Part shown: positions 57,252 to 64,000 of the stretch, in pieces
How the letters are laid out: the number at the start of each line of letters is the position of its first letter
Numbering within the stretch: position 1 is the first letter of the stretch
Source: Perkinsus chesapeaki
Lineage: Eukaryota > Perkinsozoa > Perkinsida > Perkinsidae
Direction of reading: 5' to 3'
Length of the DNA stretch: 64,000 nt
NCBI GenBank assembly: GCA_013115145.1
Contig: JAAPAO010000030.1
Coordinates: 58,870 to 122,869, forward strand
The notes under the pieces: model-generated
Databases searched by the model: none
What the model saw: the letters and a program-made list of their open reading frames with translations, nothing else
Told to the model about the DNA's origin: nothing
Position numbers and translations under genes: made by a program

Positions 57252-57582
57252 ATGGCCAGAAACACCGTACAAGGGAAATCGAGTGATGCAGCTACCGATG
57301 AGATCCAGAAGGAATCTTACCAGTAGGAGACGCACCAGGATTAAGGGAACAGACCGGAGCTCATTGGCGGTCCCATTGGAAGCATTCCGACTGGCGAGAA
57401 CATACTCCAGAGAAACACCACAGAATCGAGAACAGGCGGAAAGCCTTCTCGATTGGAGACTAAGGAGATAGAAGGAGACAGCGGAAACACACAATCGGAG
57501 ATTCAGTGGACCCGCTCCTACGTGCAGTGGCGGGCATGTGTGATATTCCCGGGCAACTATATAACACTACACCAGGTAGTAA
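57252..57582 (+). CDS. Small unrecognised protein (3' end unresolved)
   Basis: ATG 57252 begins MARNTVQGKSSDAATDEIQK. A 30-nt intron after ESYQ keeps the frame into PELIGGPIGSIPTGENILQR, then SRLETKEIEGDSGNTQSEI and QWTRSYVQWRACVIFPGNY. The frame stays open beyond 57582 into a region better read as the convergent minus-strand gene, so a further intron or a short overlap is likely. Not recognised. Confidence 0.3.
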
Positions 57583-57590
57583 AAGAGGAG

Positions 57591-58020
57591 TTAAAGGTCA
57601 TCATAAGCAATGACACCTCTAGCAGCTTTAGCTTGCCGCACTTCCGGGCGTTCCTCGTCTACTGGTATCGGAGTCGCCACCGGAACTTCCCCTGTGGCCG
57701 CCGCCAACTCATTTGCTTTACGCGTGGCAGTTATTCGGCGATACCTATTGCGGGCCTTATTCCAATACATCCACCATCACTACCGTTTGTAAGTCTCGGA
57801 ATCTGGGCGGACCTTCCTATCTCTGCCCATGTCATCCTGCACCACCACAAACTCCTCTGTAGAGCCCTCCGGTACCTTGAATGACACCCGTCATCGGCAG
57901 ACCGATAACACCGGCACTCACGATATCAGCATCATCAATAAGCAGTTCTTCCTCAACAACATCTGAGTACTCATGAGCAGCCTTCGCTCGCTGTGACACT
58001 ACAGGCCTGACCAACGACAT
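57591..58020 (-). CDS. Small charged protein, unrecognised
   Basis: Starts at ATG 58020 (MSLVRPVVSQRAKAAHEYSD). Intron 1 (donor GTGAGT after DDADI) leads to VPEGSTEEFVVVQDDMGRDR; intron 2 after TYK leads to RYRRITATRKANELAAATGE, ending KAARGVIAYDDL at 57591. About 113 residues, strongly charged and mostly helical. The start codon is only 9 nt after the stop codon of the gene above it. Not recognised. Confidence 0.55.
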
Positions 58021-58029
58021 AGCATACCT

Positions 58030-58381
58030 TCATACGGTGAATGTGACCGACTCTTCAGCTTCGACTGTAGTGTCCTCTGCCACCGCAGCTGTAGCAGGCA
58101 AGGGTTCCTCAACTGCCGCTGGTATGTACTTCCGTCGTTTGGTCTGGGGCACTGGACCTATATGCAATAGGTGTAGTGGCACCAGAGACTGCATTAACCC
58201 CTCCTATATCCCCTCCTATATCCCCTCCTATACCACCGACCTTATTACTCTGCGGTAGACCATTAAACCACGTATCGGGTTTGTTGGGCCCTCCCGTTTG
58301 AGCCTCCTCCTCCTCTGTTTGAGTGCTCACTGTACTCATGCTCCGTGACTCGTAGGTAGCTGCATCATAGTACCTTTCCAT
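58030..58381 (-). CDS. Small Glu/Thr-rich protein, unrecognised
   Basis: Starts at ATG 58381 (MERYYDAATYESRSMSTVST). An intron with a 12-bp tandem repeat follows NKVG; the second exon reads PVPQTKRRKYIPAAVEEPLP and ends in a Thr/Ala/Glu-rich tail (EDTTVEAEESVTFTV) at 58030. Without splicing the frame stops near 58109. About 95 residues; the KRRK patch could be a nuclear signal. Not recognised. Confidence 0.5.
58195..58236 (-). repeat. 12-bp tandem repeat inside a short intron
   Basis: About three copies of cccctcctatat in a row on the plus strand (ggaggggatata on the gene strand), lying within the inferred intron of the 58030-58381 gene. Unit number may vary between strains. Confidence 0.7.
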
Positions 58382-58414
58382 ACCATTTCCAGGTAGCCAT
58401 TAAAGACAAGTTAA

Positions 58415-59193
58415 TTACTTCACAAATGGCTTAAACTCCCTCTCTTCCTCAAGAAGGGCATCGGCCATGGTGCCTCCAGGGCTCAGCGGCTCCACGTCAT
58501 CCTGCCGAAGCTCCAATGCGTGTAATGGTGAGTCAGTATCCATCTCAAGCAGCCCTATGATGACATTCCCTACCACCGCACTACAACACAAGCACAGCGA
58601 TAGTACAAAGGAAACTACAACGCACCAACAAGACTACAGTCTAGTCACACTCAGCACTTAGTGCCCGTAGGGAAAAAACTGAAGTTGTATCTGAACAAGG
58701 AGGTACAGTGAAGCAATGCCGGTAAGCAACGGACCTCTTCTTGGTAGGAACCACGTCATAGATGTCAGCGTCACCGGCGTACTTCCTCACATATTGACGA
58801 TCACCGGGGGCAAAGACAAAAGCTAAAAATATACTACACAAAAGGGCATGTAGGGCGGCTGACCTACCATCATGCTTCTTGGTATCAGCTCCATCTACTC
58901 CGAACCTCTGTCGTATCTCATCATCCATAACCTTCCATGACCACTTGCTCCCATAAACCCCACCAAAGAGACCTAATCCATCCCCATTACAGGAGACAGC
59001 ATTCGCTAGTATTACCACTAAACGAAGTGGACCAAGCTTCCCAATATATGGCTGTAGTCTGCAGGCCGTTCTCCATACCGCTCCCTCCCATAAGGGAATC
59101 CTTAACCAACTCTGAGTAGCTCAATGGTGCAGACATGTATTCTCGAGTAGTAGACCAAAAACCTTCTTCTCCTCGCTGCTGCGTGTTACCCAT
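58415..59193 (-). CDS. Unrecognised MGN-start protein
   Basis: Starts at ATG 59193 (MGNTQQRGEEGFWSTTREYM); Gly2 could be myristoylated. Exon 1 (LSYSELVKDSLMGGSG, TTAIYWEAWSTSFSG) joins by a 45-nt intron to LFGGVYGSKWSWKVMDDEIR, QRFGVDGADTKKHD, then FVFAPGDRQYVRKYAGDADI and YDVVPTKK. A longer intron (~190 nt) precedes a last exon with a hydrophobic start (AVVGNVIIGLLEMDTDSPLH) and an acidic end (LLEEEREFKPFVK) at 58415. If that last intron is wrong, the frame ends at 58641. The sequence looks like a folded, conserved protein but I do not recognise it. Confidence 0.55.
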
Positions 59194-59357
59194 CTCCTAT
59201 TAACTCAACACTAGAATGCCTTAAAAAGGACCATACGACACATGTAAATAGATCTGCTGTTGCTGCTGCTGCCGCAGTAGGCCACCCGTAGTGCTAATAA
59301 CGATAATGCGACTCGTCTCCGGGCCGCTGTGCAAAATGATGGTAATAAGAAGAAGGA

Positions 59358-60286
59358 TTAGAGATCTCCTCGAGGCTTCACCCAGTTGATCTTATGCTCT
59401 GGAGCTTCCAAGTAGAACAGCTTCATGTCCACACGATACCTAATAACATGGCAAACTTGTGAAGGATTCCACGGCGGCGGCGGTGGCGGCTGCTATCCTA
59501 CTGCCGGTGCTGTATCACATAGAGGTGACCAAAGTAGAATCCGAGGAATATACCGATGAGCCAATCACGGAAATAATGGCGAGAATAATAATCACCTTGT
59601 ACTCGTTGACGGAAGGAATACCATTTACCGCACCAAGCGACCTGAATGAGCATTTCAACAACAACAACGATGATGCATATCATCATGTCTACGTAGTTCT
59701 CATGCTTCATCTCTTCGGCTGTCCTGTAAGGGAGAGGGATACGGTGACGATAGATCTTGAGGGGCTTGGCGAACTTATAGAACATTTCCTCATAGTCATC
59801 GTAGGTCATATCCCCCATTATTAACTGAAAGCCATTAACGCGGACCTTAGAGCACAGCACCGAACCTTATCGGTATAGGGCTTCAGCTCGGGGGTATCAT
59901 CACCGAGCTTCTTCAGGAATGGAAAGTACTGAGGTGGAATGTAGTAGGTGTGGCGGATCTGGGTGGCTGAAAATGATCCTTTTATAGGGCCCATCGAAAC
60001 AACGGCGCCTACAAAGCTCCGGTGGGATGTGCGCTGGAACGCCGAACTCATCACGGGGAATCTCTTCGAATTCAAAGTCCGCTTCGCAATCGTAGTTAGG
60101 ATCGTCGAAGTAGGTTACATAGTGGAATGGGTATCCTACAGTGGAGTCGGAGGAATGCAACACACGATCGTTACCTCCATTGTACATAGTGCGCCTTTGC
60201 AGCACAGATCCGAGCCCGACAACACTGCTAAAGCGTTGACTGCCGATCAAGCCTCGGTTTACACGACTTAGCAAACGTGATGCCAT
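59358..60286 (-). CDS. Probable mitochondrial membrane protein, unrecognised
   Basis: Starts at ATG 60286 with a presequence-like N-terminus (MASRLLSRVNRGLIGSQRFS). It continues GYPFHYVTYFDDPNYDCEAD, TQIRHTYYIPPQYFPFLKKL and, after an intron, LIMGDMTYDDYEEMFYKFAK then YRHRIPLPYRTAEEMKHENY. The next part contains a membrane-type segment (RDWLIGIFLGFYFGHLYV). A last exon gives YRVDMKLFYLEAPEHKINWV and KPRGDL, ending at 59358; its join is not settled, and a 51-nt in-frame segment after HENY may be an intron. The combination of leader, aromatic-rich matrix part and one helix suggests a respiratory-complex or ATP-synthase accessory subunit; this is inference. Confidence 0.55.
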
Positions 60287-60752
60287 GTCGAAGCGCGAAA
60301 TAACTCTACAAGGATTTACTACACTCACCCTCCTTCAGTGTAGTAGAAGCATGCGAAGTAGTTTAGCGCGCGCCAGGCTGATCGATTATGTGTCCATGTT
60401 GGCACGTCTAAACAGAAGTACGATATCTTGTGCCAGTCAATGACTTTTGTGTTAACGTTAGTTAGGCATTAGATAGAATACGGGCTATCCTGCCATGTTG
60501 TTCTCAGCCTCACACATGCAGAATGATAGGCTTAAACGGTGTTGAACAGTTACTGTTCGAAAGTGTCACGATAAGTGTCGATCTAACTTATCGATTGAAG
60601 CACCTCCCTGGTATAGCTTCGATGTAGCAGTGCAAGCCAGAGCTCTCTGGCGAGTATAACATCCAGTTGCGCTACGGGAACTATCTTTGCAAATGTGTTA
60701 GCGAATCAATCGCTCCTCTCCTCCTTCAGTTCCTTACGTTACTCTTATTTCT
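60287..60752. other. Intergenic region between divergent genes
   Basis: Should hold the promoters of the mitochondrial protein gene (minus) and the secreted-protein gene (plus). A pyrimidine-rich run (ctcctctcctccttcag) lies ~25 nt upstream of ATG 60753, compatible with a splice or trans-splice acceptor. Nothing else recognised. Confidence 0.4.
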
Positions 60753-62450
60753 ATGCGGGCAACCTACCGTTCCTTGTTACTCCTCGCATTTGGAGTATCC
60801 CACGCAACTGCTACTACCGACTCCTGTTCGGCAGCGTGTTCCTCAGTTACTGGATGCTCCTCATCTTACTGCATGACGTGGAGTAACCCGCCCGTTTGTC
60901 ATGGTTTAACCAAGATGGCTGACGGCTCTGTCTGTCTTGATGGTTCCTCATCTTGCACTGGTTCTCCCCTATTATGTTCAGAGTCTCCTAACCAACCGAC
61001 TAAGCCGTCTCAGAAGACTACATCGAAGCCAGTGAGAACCACAACTAAAAGCTCTTTCCGGGGCACCACTACATCGACTACTACGAAGCGGCCGGTTACT
61101 GCCGACCCATCCAAGCCCACTGCTGCTCCTCAAGGTGGCGACTGCACAGCGATTTGTAACTCCTTGAGCGGCTGTTCCACCTCTTATTGCACCGATTGGG
61201 CATCTCCTGCCGTTTGCCATGGTCTTGGTACGACTGCTAGTGGTGAGCCTTGTGTCGCTGGAGAGCCGTCTTGCACTGGCCCCTCCGTGTTGTGTGGCAG
61301 CACCTCTGATGATACCAACGATGACGAGGTGATAACAGAGACTACTGCCAAGGTCTCCATATCCACTGTACCCACTGTTAAGCCTTCTTCGACGCTTCCA
61401 AATGACAACCTACCTGAGGAGTCTACTCCTAGCGTTTCTGGTTGCCCGGCTTCTCTACCTGAGTCTGATGTATTCTGGTGGATTGAGTGGCCCTCTATGG
61501 ATCAGTCTGTTGATGCCTGGACTACCTATTATCAACGTATATTCAAGCTCCTCACTGAGAACTGTGCATATATGCGTGTGACGAAGCTTATGCTCCGCGT
61601 TCTAGACCCAGAGTTCCCCGCTGGTGCGAGTGCTGCCCAAAAGGTATGGTATCCTAATGGCGACGTGACACAGAGTGTCATGTTTAAAGAGCTTCTCTCG
61701 AAGCTTGGTCAGACAGCTGTGCGAGAGGTCGAGATGATGCCTTATGTTTTCGACGAGCCATCGCGCCAGTCTTGGTTGAAGTGGGCTCCCGAAAATGGTG
61801 GCCCCATGTCTGGTGCTTATGCTTTCGCTGCAGAGTATAACAAACACCTTTCTGGTGTGAAGTTCACTGGCCTTACAACGGACTACGAGGAGCTAATGCA
61901 ATCCACAAGTGATTACGCTCTTTTGACTGATCCTAATGGTGAATCCGCTTTCAAGGGCGGCCATATGGACCTGGACTTTGGTATTGGTCTTGGATACTAT
62001 CAGTGGTCAAGATTTCCCCTCTATACTTGGACTCAGCACTTTTACATGGAAATGTATGATCTAGTGACCCCCTTCGGAGGAGTTGATAACACTGAACAAT
62101 CACGTTTCTTGCTTTACAAGAATGACCCCCAAGCTATGGTTAACTACATTGTTAGCGAGGTATTGGATTCCAACACTCTTTCTGTCTATTCGGAGTATAG
62201 CGATAGGGCCCATCTCATGTGGTCTATTCAATCAATGGGATTGCCCTGTCAGTATCCTTTGAATGATGGTAACTGTGGAGCTAATCATGAGTTTGGTGAA
62301 TGGTCACCTCAAGCTTTAAATGATTTCTTGCATTTGATCCTTCCTGCTCTCGGTACTGGGCAGCAGCAAGGCATTTACCAATTGGACTATCTTCCTTATC
62401 AGATGATGCCCGCCAATATGCGTGGTTGTTATAGCTTTGGCTGCAATTAG
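60753..62450 (+). CDS. Secreted protein: two Cys8 modules plus conserved C-terminal domain (long form)
   Basis: Intronless, 565 codons. A signal peptide is clear (MRATYRSLLLLAFGVSHATA). Two cysteine modules follow, at about residues 25-75 and 131-181, with identical spacing C-x3-C-x5-C-x4-C-x8-C-x11-C-x6-C-x6-C and shared PPVCHGL/PAVCHGL. They are separated by a Thr/Lys/Ser/Pro-rich, mucin-like linker (TTKSSFRGTTTSTTTKRP), likely O-glycosylated. A second linker leads to the ~330-residue C-terminal domain: DVFWWIEWPSMDQSV, YMRVTKLMLRVLDPE, WYPNGDVTQSVMF, VREVEMMPYV, YAFAAEYNKHLSGVKFTG, LTTDYEEL, GGHMDLDFGIGL, LMWSIQSMGLPCQYP and GIYQLDYLP. Paralogue of the 48285-49571 gene, which has only one module. 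The modules look like carbohydrate- or protein-binding units fused to an enzyme-like domain; activity unproven. Confidence 0.85.
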   Translation: MRATYRSLLLLAFGVSHATATTDSCSAACSSVTGCSSSYCMTWSNPPVCHGLTKMADGSVCLDGSSSCTGSPLLCSESPNQPTKPSQKTTSKPVRTTTKSSFRGTTTSTTTKRPVTADPSKPTAAPQGGDCTAICNSLSGCSTSYCTDWASPAVCHGLGTTASGEPCVAGEPSCTGPSVLCGSTSDDTNDDEVITETTAKVSISTVPTVKPSSTLPNDNLPEESTPSVSGCPASLPESDVFWWIEWPSMDQSVDAWTTYYQRIFKLLTENCAYMRVTKLMLRVLDPEFPAGASAAQKVWYPNGDVTQSVMFKELLSKLGQTAVREVEMMPYVFDEPSRQSWLKWAPENGGPMSGAYAFAAEYNKHLSGVKFTGLTTDYEELMQSTSDYALLTDPNGESAFKGGHMDLDFGIGLGYYQWSRFPLYTWTQHFYMEMYDLVTPFGGVDNTEQSRFLLYKNDPQAMVNYIVSEVLDSNTLSVYSEYSDRAHLMWSIQSMGLPCQYPLNDGNCGANHEFGEWSPQALNDFLHLILPALGTGQQQGIYQLDYLPYQMMPANMRGCYSFGCN

Positions 62451-62539
62451 TAGCCTAAACTCGCAAATTTTCGCATTCTTTCGTGCTATTCTTGCTATTT
62501 TACCTGCTATTATAGCCCTTTGAGTTTGCGCCTTTGACC

Positions 62540-62576
62540 GATAGCGACAAACCCTCTATGAGGGGCCTTCGCTATC
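62540..62576 (+). other. Stem-loop in the 3' flank of the secreted-protein gene
   Basis: Outer stem gatagcga (62540-62547) pairs with tcgctatc (62569-62576); an inner stem ccctc/gaggg with a tat loop lies between them. It starts 90 nt after the stop codon. It could be a 3' UTR structure. No T-run follows, and a bacterial-type terminator is not expected in this genome. Confidence 0.6.
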
Positions 62577-63051
62577 ACTTATGTGCAGTATTACGGTGTT
62601 GTGACTAGAAGTATTCTGACACTTGTCCACAGCGCTGTAGCTGCTCGTCTCCTTACTGTTTTCCCCAACTGTATCATCCTATTTACACTCGGGTATGTGA
62701 ATATATGTTTACTGAGCCTCATCTAATTATTCGAATGTCCGATCCCAGTGAGGATCCATCAGCTCTAGATCCTTGTTGAGTTTGTTATGCAATCATGTGA
62801 TTTCGACACCAACGGATCTACAACCGAGACTTTCTGATGTCGTGACAAGAAAAAAAGCCATTCAACGGAACATCGTGCCTTGAAACGGTAGAAGTAGACA
62901 CTGTCTCCTAGACAGAGTTCATCTATCGAGTTGCTTGAGATCACAAGAGCTCTCATAAATACCAAAATATTCTAATGTGGGCGTCACACCCTCAGTGATA
63001 CCACTCTCTATGACGCTTGTATGAGGCTAAACTTGTCTAATCCGACCTTAT

Positions 63052-63090
63052 ACCAGCACAATGGTTGCGCGGCGCAACCATTGTGCTGGT
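63052..63090. repeat. 39-bp perfect palindrome
   Basis: Left arm 63052-63070 (accagcacaatggttgcgc) is the exact reverse complement of the right arm 63072-63090, with one G between. Nothing outside the arms continues the symmetry. Confidence 0.95.
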
Positions 63091-63778
63091 TTCCTGGACC
63101 CGACTGTCCCGAGGACCAGAGAGATATTATCCCGGTTCGGTCCATAGAGCTAGTGACGGAGAATTGAATATGGAAAGCCCACCTCGCGTCGATAGTGAGG
63201 CTTTTGGATTATTACTCCTTTCCCGACGAAGGCAGTCTTTGCAGCGCAATTCCTCGCCCGCGCAAGGACTGTGCTGGACCTAGGAGTCCGCTTCTGAAAC
63301 GACCGCCGTTCAACGATCACTCGATCCTTCGAGTTTCTTGCCTCAAATCCGGAGGCTGCAGACACTGTCAGACTCTCAAACATCCCAAAGTAATCAGCCG
63401 ACAACGATTCTGGCTAGATTAAAAAAGAGTAAAGGTGCGGGGTGACATGTCCCATTATCACATGCACACCTGCTCCACCGTCGCGAGAGTAGAATCTTAC
63501 TGGCCTCGCATCGCCAAGACGAGTTACTATGATATACCTACGTTAGATACACTACTTGGTGTATCTTCTTCTTCCACGTCGGAACCATGCCCGAATTCAT
63601 TCTAAAACTTGCCAGAATCCTAAATTCTGGCTTTTGTGCGAAAGCGCCACGCGCCGCTTGTCAACAAAAGCTGTGGAAGCACTTCATGTACGTCACCTAT
63701 GATTCCGATACAACAACATTTGTTCGTTATTTCCCCTTTTCAGCAACTGCTACACTTCTAGAAGTCTCCCCTTTCTAA

Positions 63779-63910
63779 ATGCTTACCCGCTTCATCGTTC
63801 TCAGTGCTGCTTGCGCCGCAGCTCTCGGCGATAACTGCCAGGCTCTTTGTGATTCTCACCCCGCCTGTGCTAAGTTGTTAACCATCAGGGAACTCAAGGA
63901 ACCAAAGTGA
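63779..63910 (+). pseudogene. Truncated relative of the secreted Cys-module proteins
   Basis: ATG 63779 opens a signal peptide (MLTRFIVLSAACAAALG) directly followed by DNCQALCDSHPACAK. The first three cysteines keep the family spacing C-x3-C-x5-C. The frame then leaves the module pattern and stops at 63908-63910 (43 codons). No donor-like GT restores the family sequence inside the visible 90 bp, so it is either a decayed copy or a gene whose later exons lie beyond the window. Confidence 0.4.
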
Positions 63911-64000
63911 GGCAAGAATCTGGAAACCTAATCTTAACTTAGTACATTAGTAGCAGTACTAGCGTCGAGCTGAGCTTAAGGCTCCATTGTTGTGCAGTTG

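Larger units (their letters stand above)
62451..63778. other. Region without recognised gene downstream of the secreted-protein gene
   Basis: Contains a 3' stem-loop (62540-62576), a 39-bp palindrome (63052-63090) and a small inverted repeat at 63545-63566 (agatacac / gtgtatct, 6-nt loop). Overlapping frames on both strands at 63150-63422 have no clear protein character. Confidence 0.4.

Noticed and set aside
63150-63422. Overlapping open frames on both strands
   Set aside because: No recognisable motif, no signal peptide, no splice continuity; both strands equally open.

Overview
This window is nuclear DNA of a protist eukaryote. Genes are on both strands, split by many short GT-AG introns (mostly 40-53 nt, some as short as 25-34 nt, a few of 75-300 nt) and very closely packed. 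Conserved eukaryote-only genes are present: Pumilio, IFT43, CIAO1, ATG7, CHMP7, deoxyhypusine synthase, BDP1, SEC12/PREB and cytosolic-type ThrRS. IFT43 implies a flagellate stage. The intron style, protein character and a lineage-type pair of secreted cysteine-rich proteins fit a Perkinsus-like alveolate best; that assignment is inference. I found no bacterial, plasmid or phage features, no CRISPR array, no rRNA and no convincing intact tRNA.

Layout. 0-10 kb, minus strand: 3' part of a Pumilio gene (cut by the window edge), TRIAP1/Mdm35, a repetitive acidic protein, and two tandem SLC35F6-like transporters. 10-25 kb, plus strand: an auxilin-like PTEN/C2 protein, DNA polymerase kappa with a C-terminal NZF finger, IFT43, TRMT10, a Prp24/SART3-like RRM protein, CIAO1, CHMP7 and a small MGC-start protein. 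25-39 kb, minus strand: five small or unrecognised genes, a cytochrome P450, a VIT/CCC1 transporter, BDP1 and threonyl-tRNA synthetase. 39-45 kb, plus strand: a CAP-like/EF-hand-like multi-exon gene and ATG7. 45.9-47 kb, minus strand: a CID-domain protein. 48-54.7 kb, plus strand: a secreted cysteine-rich protein, ISCA1, SEC12/PREB, a STE-type kinase and a small MG-start protein. 55-60.3 kb, minus strand: deoxyhypusine synthase, three unrecognised genes and a probable mitochondrial membrane protein. 60.7-64 kb, plus strand: a second, larger secreted cysteine-rich protein, a hairpin, a 39-bp palindrome and a truncated third relative.

The genes are mostly housekeeping and do not form one pathway. 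Two share iron-sulfur biogenesis (CIAO1, ISCA1), two membrane remodelling or autophagy (CHMP7, ATG7), two vesicle traffic (auxilin-like, SEC12), and several RNA or translation (Pumilio, TRMT10, Prp24-like, BDP1, ThrRS, DHS, CID). Exon joins were worked out by eye from reading-frame continuity, GT-AG borders and family motifs; where a join is not settled the entry says so. The least ordinary items are the secreted family with an eight-cysteine module, ThrRS predicted to carry a hydrophobic C-terminal tail, Pol kappa with an Npl4-type zinc finger, the very short introns, and neighbouring genes only 2-9 nt apart.
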